Positions 44,996-57,937 are shown, numbered from the stretch's first letter. The stretch: DNA of 64,000 nucleotides from Volvox africanus (GCA_030268105.1 BSDZ01000078.1:3709001-3773000), one strand, 5' to 3'. Made by a program: numbers and translations. Notes: a model not told the origin generated them from the letters alone.

Positions 44996-47900
44996 ATATA
45001 TATATATATATATATATACCGTCCGCTGGTTCCGTCCTAACCAGCAAACCTGCTTAACTGGCTCCCACGCGCGATCTCCTGAAAGGCACGTGCGATCTCC
45101 TTATCGCTCCCTTCAGGTTTATGTCTGTCGAGCGCGCGACCAAGGCAGCGGTGGGACCCTCATTCGAGGGCATGGGTCGTCCGCCGCCAACATCAGGGGA
45201 CAACCGTCAGGGGAATTCTGCTTTGTGGCAGCCAGTTGGGGGACGTCCATTGGAATGGAAGGCTACAGGGCCAACTACACAGCCGGGGAACTTGGCAATG
45301 AAGGCACAAGGCATGTATCATCCGGTGCGTTTGTTTTTTCTTACTATCTGAATCAATGTGGATATGGCGGCATAGCATCTCATCAGCATGCTGGGGCCCA
45401 AAGATTATTAAAAAAGACGAAATCCTTGAAATGATGATCGGCGGGGGGCTTCCGCCTGGACGGAATGGATCCCAACTTACTAAATGAGCTAGGCGAGATA
45501 TGTATGGGCTTGAGGGTCCTAGAGGAGTCCAGGTAGAGGCTGTATCTTGGAGTCTTCTTGGATCCCTACACATATGTTATTGCGGAGATACCGCCAAGAA
45601 GCATTTTTGTGGGCTGTGACACAAGTCCTAGGTAGGGGTGGGTGCGTCGGTGACGGTAGTGGACGACAGCCTTGAGGACGGCGTGTTTACAGCCAGAAGC
45701 CATACACATAAGCCATACATACATAAAGCCGTTTTGCGGCCATTCAAGACATAGTTGCCCAACGTTTAACACCTGAATAGCTAGAGACCTAGATCCTGAC
45801 ATAGATATAGGGCCTTACGTACATGTTTTTGATGTGTTGCTTGTGGGAGTTCTATGATATGATGATGATGTCGACATCAAGATAGCCAACACATTTGCTG
45901 TGCATCTCACCCGTCTATTTAATAGGATGGCACTGCCCTGACACCAGAGCTGGTATTACATTATACTAACCTGCTTTACGGTGAGGACTGGGACAAGCAA
46001 TTACCGTGGCAAGCAGCGACACCTGTTCTTACCAACATGGGGACCAGGGTTCCTGGAGCTTATCTTGGCCATAGTCCTGATCAGAGGACTGCCAACACCA
46101 ACCAAAGCCCGGTGGCTTCAGCTCCCGGTGCAAAGAGACTCTACAATATGTACAACCAACTGCTTGGTCGAGTCATCACACCTCCAAAGCTTGTACATAC
46201 TGCCATACCGCCAGCAGCAGGGCAGCACGACTCCGAGCTACCAGCAGCAACAGGAGCAGCAACGAAGCAGAATGCCCAACCCCTAGCGTGCTTGCCATAC
46301 ATGCCAGAACTTATGGAACATATTACTAAAGCCACGTTGAGCAGGGATGCACCACCATCACCAGGGGCAATACGATACATCCCTAAGACTGCTGTGTGGC
46401 AGGCAGCATGGGCTGCACATCGTGCTGCTACAAATACTACTGCTGCTACTGCACAAGACCTTCAAGCAGCAGTGTTGGGCACAGACCCTGGTGCTGTTGG
46501 TCACACAGCTTCAAACAACACTTTGTACGCCTGTGAGCAGATGGCCACAAAAATACCAGCATTGGGAAGGGATGGCACTGGGTCTGTTGCTCATGATGGA
46601 CCTATTCCGGTGCAGCACCAAACGAAGCAAGGAGCATCACGATGGAGGGACAGGCACCACATGGAGTCTGTACTAGCACCAGTTTTTGTGGTGGACCTTG
46701 ATAATTGCCAAGTGGCTATCACCTACATTCATGGCCATGGGCGTTCTGAAGTTCAGACACAGACTGACAGGTGCAGCCCCAAGGATGGAGCGATGATGGC
46801 AGCTGGTGACTCATCAGATGCAACCATCTACAGTAGCCATAGTAGTGTCATTGGTTCCGGAACTGATATGACTGCGCCATCATCAAGTTCTGCACTCACA
46901 AGTGATGACATCGAGGACTCAGAATCAACTTCTGAAGGTATTGATCAGCAACCAACACATGTCACTACAAGCAGAATTGCACAGCTGCTGAAGAGCATGA
47001 ATATTTTTGGTCGTTGGCGCCACAGAGGTGGAGGCACCTGGGGCATGACAAGGGGGCTGAAACATGATCCTCCAGCAAGGCAAGGACAAGCTGCTGTGGC
47101 ATCTGGTGACGAGATTCCAGCAGGTGCAAGCAGCGTCAGGATCATGCGTCATGAGGATGATAGTGTAGGCACTACCACCGGTGATGCTCTGACAGCAGCA
47201 GCCGCTGGTAAAATAGAAGCTGCTTCTGATGAAGACAACAAAGCCAATACTACGAATGGTGCTGCCGGTGGCAGAAAGCAGAGGAGAAAAAGGAGGAAGA
47301 CAGAAGAGCCCCAGACATGCAGTACCGGTACTAGTGGTGTTTACTCTGCTATTGCTACGGGTGCTTCTGGTATAGACCATCAGCAGAAGCAGATTGGTTC
47401 ACGTCAGCAGAAAACTAAGGAGATGGTGAAGAACGTGCAGGAGACGCGTAAAGCAGCAGATGCAGGCTTAAAAGGATCTGCTTCTGATGCTGGCGATGGT
47501 GCACAAAGGCGCATTAAACATACGAAGTCCAAGTCCAAAGCAGATACCAAGCCACCTGCTGCGTCCACAGCCCCGAATATTGTTGTATCCACCTCTACTG
47601 CTGTTGGGGACCGACAAGAAGACACCAAGTCTAGGAAATCCAAATCCCCAAAGGCGATGCCTAGTATGTCTGTGGCTGCTATCACTGATGCTGCTGCAAC
47701 TACAGCTGTTCATACTGCAGAAAATAATGATGGGACTATGCCACCAGTAAATAGTGAGGAAGGTGGAGCATCATCAGAGAAGGTCGATGATGATCACCAC
47801 TCCGTGGCCACTCCTGATCAAGCTGGTAGACTGATGTCACATGCAGGAATCCGCAGCAAGGTCCGTCACGTGGTCAGACGCTTCAACCTTCATTTTTGGA

Positions 47901-50900
47901 AGCAATCTGGTAGTAGCCAACCTCGGAAAGCCACGGTTGACAGAGGATTGATAAATCGCACAGAGTCTGCTGATTCTGATGAGTTGGTTGGAGAGGAGCA
48001 ACAACCAGCAGTACAGCAGCAGGAGTCTTCTAAAGGAGTGGCGACTGACCCTCCTGAAGTAGCAGCAAGCGTAAGGAAGGCCAGCTGGACGGGATTCCAT
48101 TTCTTCAAGCATAGGAAAAGTAAGCTTAAAAAGCATGGGGATTCATCAGGGCCTAAGATGGAAGCAGACAATACGGATGCCCAAGATGTCAATGAGGTGA
48201 AAGATAATAATACTGGTGGAAATAATGTTGGAGAGAACGACAAGGATGCTGGCTTACCAGCATCTGGGCAGACTGTTTCTATCGGTGCTAATGCTGCTGG
48301 ATCCAATAGTAATGGAAGTGATGGTGTCAGCAAGACTGTACACACTCCTGCGCCATCTGGAAGTGGAAATAACAAGACATGGCTGCAGAGGTTGTATAAT
48401 AGTGTGATAGGCACATCTGTGCTTGGACGGTTACCTGGGGCCAAGGAGCAGCCTGGCATAATTACTGGCTCACCCCCTTCCAATGTTAAGCCTGATGGGC
48501 AAGTACATAATAAGAAAAAGGGTCTGATGGTGGCTGATGAATTGATGCAGCAGTCCCCTGGAGAAGCTGCTGTGTCATCAAGAGGTGGTAACCTGGCTAC
48601 AAGCAGCAGAGGTCAGCATAGCACTGCTAATGCTGATGCTGATGCTGTGACTGAAAATGAAGAGTCAGCAGGACAGGTTGTGGCTGCTACCACTGATGAA
48701 TTAGTTCAAGACCTGGCAGAAGTGGAGAATCAAGAAGCCGATGACCTGGAATATGAGGAGACATCTATATCTCAGAAGAGTGTGCCATCAGGTACAGCTG
48801 CTGCAGGCAAGGCAATGTCAAAGAAGGGCAAGGCTGACAAAAGAGGTCATGCAAAAAATGGTGGCAATGGTGATGAACTTACCATGGAAACAACATCAAA
48901 GGTGAAGGCCAAGATAAAGGCAGCGAAAGGCGGCTTGTTTGCTAGGATTCTGGGATGGCGTCACCAAGGAGGAACTGTCAACATTTCACAGCAGGTACCT
49001 AGAACAAATGCCAATACAATCACTGGTGTAACTGCTGGCCGTAATGGGGGCCCTGATATAGCAGTTGTAGCAGGTGCTGATAGTGAGAAGGTGACCAACA
49101 CGGAGGGAACAGCTGCTGCTCCTGCTGCTGCTGTTGCTGATGGTGGTGATGAAGTACGGAGTCAACGAGCAGCAACAGAGACAACGTTTGAACCAGTAGG
49201 GCCTATGTCAGCGGCTACAGGCTCAACTGTAGTGCCACCTGCGATAGATTTGCATGCAGAGCCTGAAGTGCAGCCTCTGCTGAAACCTGCTGCAAGTGGT
49301 GAAATCGAGGAAATGGCATCAGAGGGCCTACAGACTCCAGCTCATGTTTCTACCAAGGTTGTGATCCATGGTAAAGGCAAGGTAAGCACGTTTGCAATGC
49401 AGATGCTGCTGCAGGGCTTAGGGTTTTCATCATTCCAGTGACTTAGCACGTGCTGTTGCTGATTTCTTATATCCCCTATCTATAAATAAACCACATCAAT
49501 TGATATTGCTTACTTCAAGTACTCCTATAAAGCAATAATCTAAGTATGCATGCAGGTCCGGCTTCACTCGTCTGGTTGTGAGTTTGGGGGTGTATGTGTC
49601 TTGCTGTCTGGGAGGAACTCGCACCCTGGAATCTCGCGCTATTGCACCCTGTGTCACAGTGGTGCGAATTGCTAGGACTGACCTAAATTCCCCGGATCGG
49701 ACCCGGACTAGCGCACACAGGTTGATCTAAATGCGATAGGATGTGCATGAATCCAGTCTGCCCTATGGTGGATGCCCAGGCTGGCCCTACGTTAGGGGTA
49801 CGACGCACCGCCTGAAGGAAAATGGGCGGTAGTGCCAGGAAAACAAAGGAATCCCATTCGTCGGGTGCAAGCTGCCCTACGGGGTGCCAGGGGTGCCCGA
49901 GGACGTTCACTGCAGGGCGGGGAGGATTGTACGGGGGGAACTCGCGTCCCGGCATCTCACGCTATTGCACCCTGTGTTACACTATCCATCTATCTGTTTG
50001 TTTGTTTGAGCAGTACCTGCTGCCGGCGTTCACATGATAAAAGCTGTTTCCTGTGCATGCATTGACCCTCGCAAGCTTGCTTGATTTGTTTATCGTTAAG
50101 ATGACCCAAATCAATCAAATGGTCTGATACTGGCAGGAAGTGAAAAAGGCTGTGAGGAAGGCAGCAGGCAAGAATTTATCGTCAACAGCTGCTGCCACAC
50201 CATCCATAGTCCTACCACCACCTCAAGGTCCCAAAGCCAAGCTTATGCAGAAGCTGCTCAGGCTGTCTGATGCTGTGAATGCACAGCGTGCTGCAGCTGC
50301 AGCTTCTTCCCTCGGTGATGATGTCAGCAGCCGTGTTCCAGCCAGTGCTACCACAGCAGCAGCTGGTGATGATAATGCGGCTGAACCAGCAGGCAGAAAG
50401 AATGACTCAACCGTGCATGTCGGAAACATTTCTGACGACACATCACAGAATTTGTCCAACAAGGATGAACCTAATGAGCCTAAAAGTAGTAGTGGTGGTT
50501 TGCAGCAGCAAATAGTGCAGCTGACGGCAGAAACTACTGCAGAAACCCCAATAGGGGTTTCCGTCCAGAACAAGTCCAAAGCCCTCGAGCGCCTCAAAAA
50601 CACCCTAGCAAGGTATGACACACATGCAGCTTTGGCATGGATGCCTCTTTTTTGCCTTCTTACAATTAGCTACTTCTCATTGATGCTAGTACATGATTGC
50701 ATGTAAATATTGTGAATGGTACTATGTGTGTCCTGTAATTTATGCATATATGCAAACATGTAGCACAGCATGCATGTGAATGTGCTATGAATGTTCAGTG
50801 GTTATGGTTGCGTGCATGCTCTGTTAGACTCACGCTGTTATATCCCCATCTCCACTTACATACACAGGACTCGGGGTAGGCAGGCTTCATCAACAGCTTC

Positions 50901-53900
50901 AGGTAACACAAATGGAGATCATGCCCAGGATTCGGGGCAGGACAGCAGTGGATTGTCACATGTAGCCCCACAAGGACAGCAGCAAGAGCAGGTCATGTGG
51001 GGCACAAGGAGTCAACATGGCAACCCTGCAGCTGATAATGAGACTGGTGAGACTTTGCGGACTCAATCAAAACAATAACATACACATAAACTCAATACAT
51101 ATGTTGCTTGTATATGTAGTTATTGTCTGCCAATGTAAACGCCTTCTCACGAGATGCTGGGGGTATGCTTGTATGTAGCTCGTGACAAGCTTATTTGCAT
51201 ACATGCATACAGCTAACTAAGTGGGATGCGTTGGCATGTTGATGGTGGTAGATTCATCATCAAAGCCTGCTAGCGGAAAGGCTACCATGATGGAGCGCAT
51301 GATGGCATCACTACGCAGACCAAAGCACCAAGCTGAGGTACAGGTAAGAATTAATAATGAAGTTAAGATGCACTTTTACATATATGTACTGTGCAGTGTG
51401 TAGTATCCTGGGGTATCTACGGGTAGTGTTAAAGATTGGACCATTTATGGTCATCTTCCGATCGGGCCTTTGTAGGCCGACACAACAGAGGTACAACACA
51501 GTGCAGACCGTTAGCAATATTATGTGCACTGTGCGGTAACATTGCACTGGTACCTTGGCGCCAGCCATTGGATTAAACCCGTTAACTCACGGTTCAGTCG
51601 TCTACTATAATATCCTGAGATTTGTCCAACAGAGTACAGCCCTCTGCTGCTGAACTTGCTTGCGCAATCGTGACATATTTCTCATATCTTGCCTGACCCA
51701 TGAGATAACTACTCTAAACACCCTTTCATACATGGCAGTAGTTAGTCCGAGCTTTGTATGGCAGCTTGTGTAGCAGTACATTGCTGCCAAAAAGGCATGC
51801 CTCAAAATGCTGGGCTTTTGCTTTTTGCACATTATTGTGTGTGCCATACTGCATGTAGGTTACTGCATTCTCTCCCTCTCACGTGGAGATCACGTCTCAG
51901 GAACACTCATATATTGGTTCATTTTATCATCAGCATGTGCTTGCTTTTGACTATAACCTTTGTAATGGGTTCTCCAGGTCATGTCATCCCCGGCATGTAT
52001 CATGCAACTTCACGACGCCGAGGTTTATTGTCTCTGGCGGGCTGTCTCATAACCGAATGAACTGTCAGAAGGATTAGTGCTTGTGCTAACCAACCTTTGA
52101 TAGTTAATTATTAAGGCTGTATGAAACTGAGCAAATACGCCGTACCAAAGAAATCAGTAGTTTCTCTTTTCCTTATGCTACAATCGCTGTTTTATCACTT
52201 GGTGAGAGCCGCTACCATGTGGTGAATTCAAGAAACCCATGCCCTGTCTGCTCGCTCTCCTCTCAAAACTGTCTACATTTGATCCCATAGTTATTCCTTA
52301 TTACTATAGATATGCATGCTGTATACTCTTGAAGAAAATCGTTATCACCGCTAAATTGTCAGATCGATAGATTGCAAACAGGTTCAACAAAATTTATTTG
52401 GTACATTTCCATCCTGTAAACTTATTAAAGTTTACATATTAGAAAATCCCGGCATACATCGCATGTTTCTGTTCTTTACTTCATACTCTGCCCCGTTAAC
52501 GAAGCACTAACCTAGTATTTTCCAGATACTAAGAAGGTTTGTACGCGTACAAAGATGTTACGAAGCCTACTAAGCGGGTTACCAAGCAGCGGTCGTTCCC
52601 AGAGTGGCTGAACTACCACTATTATGCTCTATCTGCAGGGTTCGTTCGCACTCATACGTACATCCAGGTCATTCAGCTGCTGTCTGCACAGCAGGTTGAT
52701 TTGGGGACCTCTGACGGCCCATATCTACTGAATGCTTACTGGCTTGGTGATTCAGCAAACTGTATTATTTTTATTATCCATGTGTCATATATATTTTATT
52801 ATGCACGTATGTTGTACGAAGGCAATGGTCTGGGTTTCTCAGGCAAGATACATGCATGTGCAGGCCACCCAATAGCCCTGTACGGGTGGTGTCAAAATTA
52901 ACATTATGCAGCAGCCAAACCCTTAGGTGCATTACTCAAAACCTTCGTACCTTTCTACCTATATGAATGAACATATATACATATATACATCCTTACTGGT
53001 GACCTATTTTCGATGTGTACATATATGTATACATGTGCATATATTATATACACACGCAAGCACCTTCATGTTAAATGTACCTTTATGGCAAGCATAGATA
53101 AGTGTGTACCCAACCTGGCGTGCATGTATGTACAGGAGATGGTTGTTTTCACGGATGGTCAGAATCCGAAGGCTGTTGGTGCTGCGGAAACCAATGGTAA
53201 TACTACATCTGGTGCAGCTCAAGCAGCTGGTGCAGATGAGACAACTGGTGTGACAGCCATGCGTAGCAGTGTCAATAACGCAATCACTGCATCATCTATA
53301 CCTGCAGCTGTCCAATTGCAATCATCAGCTGTTCGTGGATCATCCTCACCTGTGTCCGGTGCTGGCTCACTGAACACGTAAGCACCAACTAGCTAACCAT
53401 AATTAATCATCTGCATTTACGGATGATAATGTGTTCAAGGCACACATGGATGGATTGCCATACATGCGGTGCTACTAAAATGGGTTCCCATACATCCAAG
53501 GCCCTTTACGTGTTTATATATGTGGTGAATTAAAATACAGATAGAGGTACACTTTCCTGTATGCCGAACATACTTACCTACACAAATGTCAGAAAGTATC
53601 TGTGGAAAGTATTCATCCATCCATGTTCCTAGTGAGGTAGCAGGCAGCAGGATATGTACAGGTCAAGATATCTGCGGCCATGTATGAGGAAGGCACATTA
53701 TTTGTCAGTTGGCCCCAAGCAAAAGTTCTTAATTTGTAGTCCAGGTTCTTACCAAAATGATGTTATTGCCAGATGGCTCGGCATACATGTTGGGTTTACC
53801 CATGAAATAGGCAACTTATGATCATACATGCATGGATGTGAACCTGCATGCAGGACAAGCCGGCTGAACTCAACGACAAGATCCGATCTTGGCGCGAGTA

Positions 53901-55125
53901 GCCCCTTTGGGCGGCAAGTGCATCAGGCCGAAAACCTGATGGCCTCAATCCGAAAGCTGCAACAGACGGCCAGTACTGAGCACGAGGTGAATCTTAACAA
54001 CACCCTTGGACGCCGTGTTGGCACCGCTCCTGGATCCCCTGTCACCTCTGGTGGCTGGACAGTACAGCAGGTCAGTGTATGTGTCGTGTTTTCTATGAAT
54101 TCAGGACGGACAAACAACCACCATCGATTGGCGTCATTTGCTTTACATGATAAAAGTCGTGGCGCCGAGTGGACCCACCTACCGCTAACTACATGTAGTA
54201 TTGTCAGAGTGAAGCTAGGACGCCGTGCAGCACAATACCATTCGTAGCATTTATACCTATTGCTGTCCTTCCCCTGCATTCCCTTTATCTCAAATGGTAG
54301 CAAGCCCTGGATTGTCGCCCCATGCTGTATATGTCTGTCACATAACATACACCAAATCGGCCGGCTCGAGCTGACAGAACATTCTAAACACAATGGATTC
54401 CCTCATCCCCCCTTCAAATGTAGGTTTCCAGTAATAGCGGCCGTCGAGAAGCATAGGGCGCCTGCGTGAGATGGAACCCAAAATGGCCGGCTTTATACAT
54501 ACCTGCCTCGGAGTTTCGGCTTCAAGTGAGGGGGTGTGGTTGGGGGTTTGGCATCTGCTTGAGGTGGTATAGTTGTTCGAGCAGCTGAACTTGTGGAGGG
54601 CATGTATATAGCGCCACGACGACTGGATAGTCAGGTGGCTGGTTGCAGTGCGGCAAACGCGAGCGAAGGATTGAATGATCGTCGCAGGTAACATCCATGG
54701 ACGGCCATGTCAAGGTTGTGGGTCTGTGGGTCATATTTATTGCCGGACCCAACATGCAAGTTGGGGATGACTTTATGAAGTTACCAGAGAGGTGTATTAC
54801 CAGAGAGGTGTTGCACGTCAAAGTGTGTGTTTTCGAGGTTCTGCACTTTAGCGGGATGGTGTCTGCCGGAACCGACAATTGAAAACTGATCATCATGTGG
54901 CAATATGGCAACGTGATATAATCATTCATGCTGATTTACCATGTGTGTGTCCACCACCATGTATGTGGTTGCTGACACATACAACCACATGTGTATGGTA
55001 TGGTATTACTACGGATTAATTGAGATGAAACTCAAGTGAGCGGGGTTGACACATTATAGATGTACGTATTTAGGATGCAATCCTTTTCAGAAGAGGACCA
55101 ACAACCAAGTTGGTCATTTGCCGTA
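42805..55125 (+). CDS. 2,021-aa largely disordered protein with spaced amphipathic-basic patches
   Basis: Ten exons in phase: 42805-42933, 43248-44278, 45117-45324, 45926-49381, 50137-50612, 50868-51046, 51252-51343, 53136-53377, 53854-54070, 55090-55125. Exon 1 is basic (MFIRRRREREPTRWYRL). Exon 2 is Gln/Pro-rich. Exon 4 is a 3.46 kb open frame of Ala/Gly/Ser/Thr/Asp sequence with no globular domain. Short aromatic or basic patches interrupt it: LLKSMNIFGRWRHRGG, RRFNLHFWKQS, TGFHFFKHRKSKLKK, WLQRLYNSVIGTSVLGRL, FARILGWRHQGG, and in later exons KLMQKLLRL, ALERLKNTLAR, MMERMMASLRRPK, LMASIRKLQQ. Lys-rich runs (RKQRRKRRKT) suggest nuclear or nucleic-acid contact. No family recognised. The GTAAGC donor at 49382 indicates splicing to exon 5; if unspliced, translation stops at 49441. 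Exon 10 follows a 1 kb intron and is the weakest. Confidence 0.72.
44492..45018. mobile_element. possible inserted element in intron 2, bounded by TATG/TA microsatellites
   Basis: A GC-rich, Pro/purine-block segment of about 430 bases (44521-44952) sits between TGTATATATATGTATGTAT (44492-44518) and a longer (TATG)n(TA)n run (44953-45018). Intron 2 is 838 nt, one of the longer introns in the gene. No open frame or clear terminal repeats. A SINE-like or MITE-like insertion is a guess from the sharp boundaries. Confidence 0.4.
44953..45018. repeat. (TATG)n / (TA)n microsatellite
   Basis: Sixty-six bases of TATG tetranucleotides passing into a pure TA dinucleotide run, about 100 bases before exon 3. 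Confidence 0.95.
49611..49981. repeat. pair of 48-bp direct repeats in intron 4
   Basis: Copies at 49611-49658 and 49933-49981 match at about 85% (shared GGAACTCGC and GCTATTGCACCCTGTGT cores) and bound 274 bases of unique GC-rich sequence. Arrangement fits a small inserted element with terminal direct repeats or a local duplication. Confidence 0.7.
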
Positions 55126-55186
55126 AAGGCAGACCTTATTGTCCACCAGGGCCGTCGTCCACAAGAGTAGAGAGCGAGCCATTATA

Positions 55187-55191
55187 TGTAA
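55187..55191 (+). terminator. TGTAA poly(A) signal of the 2,021-aa gene
   Basis: TGTAA lies 62 bases after the TAA at 55123. This is the canonical green-algal polyadenylation signal and supports the last exon. Confidence 0.5.
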
Positions 55192-56338
55192 TGAAAAGGC
55201 CGCGACCACCATACCCATCAGGGGAAGCACCACTCCAAAGGACAAGCCTTTCTGAACCGATCAGTGTGACAACCAGACATCCAGGTCCATATGTGCTTGT
55301 GCAACCCCATGACCCATGACCACGCTCGGGGGCCACCACCACATGCTAACTGTTTCCCCGAGGGTGGGAAGCCGGGGAAAGGCAGTATTGCCGGGCAAGT
55401 AGATGATGCACGGTAGATGTTGCACAGGAAGGGGTGACAGCGGGGACGGTGCACCAGATTCCTCGGTGGAATACACAGCGATGCAAATGAGTTGAGGAGC
55501 GCTCCGAAGTTCCAAGTAAAAACAGACGAGATACAGTGGCCGCCAGCCGTGAACAGAACAGGCCAGTGCACGCACCACCCATCGGACACGCTAAAGCAGC
55601 CACCTTCCATAGTCGCCAGGACGACCAGGGCCACAGTATCTCGCACGAGCCGATGCTGGGGGTACGGCGAACCATATAGCTGATGGCACCGGAAAGCGTG
55701 AATTGAGGACCCCACAGTTTCATACATGGCTCCCCTCAATGAACGCGCAACAAAACTGGTTCAGAACCGCCGGTGGCATAATTCACCGGCGGTAAGTTCC
55801 ATTAGTTGCTGGTGAGTTCCTAGTAGGGTTACAGCCCGACTAGGGCAAAGACCCGTAAACTGCACAAGTTGCCCAACAAGTATCTCGCCCGTGTAACCTC
55901 TAGGAGCTCCAAAAGATAAGTACTGGACCGGAACCCGTAAAAATGGACAACCGGTCAGATTCTGGGCAGCTAATCCATGGGATGGTAACTGGAATGGCCT
56001 GCTACAGCCCAGTAGCTGGGGAGGGTGTCAGGTACGGACCAGGTGCCTGACTGCACTCGGACGCCCTCGCTAGGGAACTCCGGTTTCAAAGCCCTGGCCA
56101 CAACCCTGGACTTGGACCCTGGAGCTTCATCACTTCAACGATCGCACGCGTAGAAGTGAACCACGATTACACGAAGGTAAAAGACAACATTTCTTTGGCA
56201 ACTCGCAGTCATCCCTCGCTGGCAACCACCACAACATTTCGCGCTGTTCCGCGCGCAGGTCTGTGCCGCCGGGCCCCAAAGCCAGTCATATTACTTCAGA
56301 CATGCTTGATGTGCATTCATGGCGGCCGCCTGCTGCAG
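55192..56338. other. 1.1 kb intergenic, no gene seen
   Basis: No frame with splice support on either strand. Holds the inverted repeat at 55767-55792. Confidence 0.45.
55767..55792. repeat. perfect 9-bp inverted repeat
   Basis: CCGCCGGTG and CACCGGCGG are exact complements separated by an 8-base AT-rich loop; a strong potential hairpin. It is far from any assigned stop codon. Confidence 0.85.
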
Positions 56339-56433
56339 CTACCGGAACTCACGTGCCTTAATGTCGTGCTCCCGCTGCATGGCCTCCACTGCACGCGCCC
56401 TCCTGATGGTGAGGTTCATTTGGAGCTCTGCAT
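56339..56433 (-). CDS. possible terminal exon, 31 residues of charged helix
   Basis: After an ATATATAG acceptor a minus frame (phase 1) reads AELQMNLTIRRARAVEAM then QREHDIKAREFR and TAG. It is a plausible C-terminal charged helix, reminiscent of small axonemal proteins such as CFAP141 but far too short to assign. A second possible mini-exon upstream, EVSIRRRNTKSNL at a GTATGA donor (about 56810-56772), does not match its phase. Confidence 0.3.
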
Positions 56434-57367
56434 CTATATATTGGGATGTGTGCATGCCAGGGGGGATGGTCAATAAGCACCGTCAGTAAAGAAACGCAGG
56501 TAGGAGCGCACATGCGCGCAGCAGCAATGCGATACTTATACTTTATTAAAGACATTCGTTGACCTTTTGATAAGGGTTTTCCTTCTCAAAGGGCAGAGCT
56601 ATAAGATCTATCGATAAGTCATGTTTTTATTTCATGAAGGGCAGAGACCTACGACTGATCATAAGATGCCACACGCCAGTAACCTAGCAATAGACGAGCA
56701 CGCACACCCTTCCCAACAGTGTATGCCGGTGCGTGAGGCAGCAAAGGAAATGGGCCTTCATACCAAGTTAGATTTGGTATTGCGCCGTCTAATGGACACC
56801 TCCTTGGTCACTGTCTACATGTGGTGGAAGCAAGGCACAAGCCAGCCTCCGACTGCTGCCTGTAATTATTGCCACGTTAGTTTGTACCTCCGAGTGCGTG
56901 TACGGCCTGGCAGCGAGTTTTTGTATGTTCGGATTCATTATAATGGTTGGGCCACTATGAGCGTACCACGGTGCCAAAGAGCGCACGGCGTACACACCAG
57001 CCCAACATTTAATCGATGCTCACGGCGGCCTCCGTGGGCCTCCAAGCCCCTCCTAATCGACTACATAGGATTGATAGCCCGGACCAACAGCAATCGTGAA
57101 TGTGTTTTGTCCAAGGAACGAAAGCCCACGCAAGATATTTCCTTGCCATCAAAGTCCCCTATACTTGTTTTCTGATCTGATAATGATATCACATTTGAAA
57201 TCATCAAGTAGGCCCCCCGTTCCCTTCTTTGTCCCTCATTAGCGCAGCTTCCAGTATCGAACCCCAGATTCACAACGACTCCCGGATTAAAACAGCCAAT
57301 GATAACCCAACCCCACTATTCTTGCTCACTTCACAACCTGTGGACATGTGTACAAACACACACCCGT

Positions 57368-57652
57368 TCATGCCCTACCGTAATCAATAACCTCCTGCGC
57401 CTGCCGCATACGGCGCCGGCGCTGACACAGAAGTCGGACGTAAACTATAAGAAGGATGCCCACACTCAGGATAATAGCCAGGTTGAGGGTTTTGAGGGGC
57501 CACCATCCCGTTCGATCAGAAATAGCAACGATAGGTCGATCGAGGTTTGCTGCCTCACGCCAGTGGAAGTGCCCTAGTTCTCGACTACCACCTTGGCCAG
57601 CAGCCTTATCATCGCCGGGCATTTCATGTCCACGGGAGCTCATCTTGTACAT
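57368..57652 (-). CDS. 94-aa single-pass membrane protein
   Basis: An unspliced minus frame from ATG 57652 (second ATG 57643) to TGA. The first 50 residues are hydrophilic (GQGGSRELGHFHWREAANLD), then GWWPLKTLNLAI leads into a hydrophobic segment (LNLAIILSVGILLIVYVRLL), followed at once by CQRRRRMRQAQEV. By the positive-inside rule the short C-terminus is cytosolic. It could also be the last exon of a longer gene. No family recognised. Confidence 0.5.
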   Translation of the reverse strand: MYKMSSRGHEMPGDDKAAGQGGSRELGHFHWREAANLDRPIVAISDRTGWWPLKTLNLAIILSVGILLIVYVRLLCQRRRRMRQAQEVIDYGRA

Positions 57653-57937
57653 AAGGGCAGCTCCTTCGCCATCCAGCGCAAAGCGTCAGTCATAACTGCA
57701 ACTTTAATACACCAGTTACTCATCCTAGACCCTAATGAAGTACCGATATAAATTTCCTTCTGATAAGGAGCAAGATGTTTAAATGTTTGGCAAAACATAG
57801 GTATTGCAGTTCATCCGAAGCTCCGAGCGAGCAATGTCGTAGGATACTGCCGTACCATTACTCGCTTAAGAAGAACATTTTGCGGAATAGACATTGATGC
57901 TGGTCACTAAGGAGTGGACGAATGGCAACAATACGAT

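Noticed and set aside
45981..46016. 36-nt intron starting at GTGAGG after TTTACG
   Set aside because: Reading through adds twelve sensible codons in the same frame (GEDWDKQLPWQA), so no intron is needed.
51344..53135. Extra exons of the 2,021-aa gene at about 51,979 and 52,525
   Set aside because: Acceptor-like sites exist (TTCTCCAG, TTTTCCAG) but no following frame reaches a donor in the phase required by exon 8.
56621..57175. 184-aa plus open frame
   Set aside because: No coherent protein character and no splice context; probably chance.
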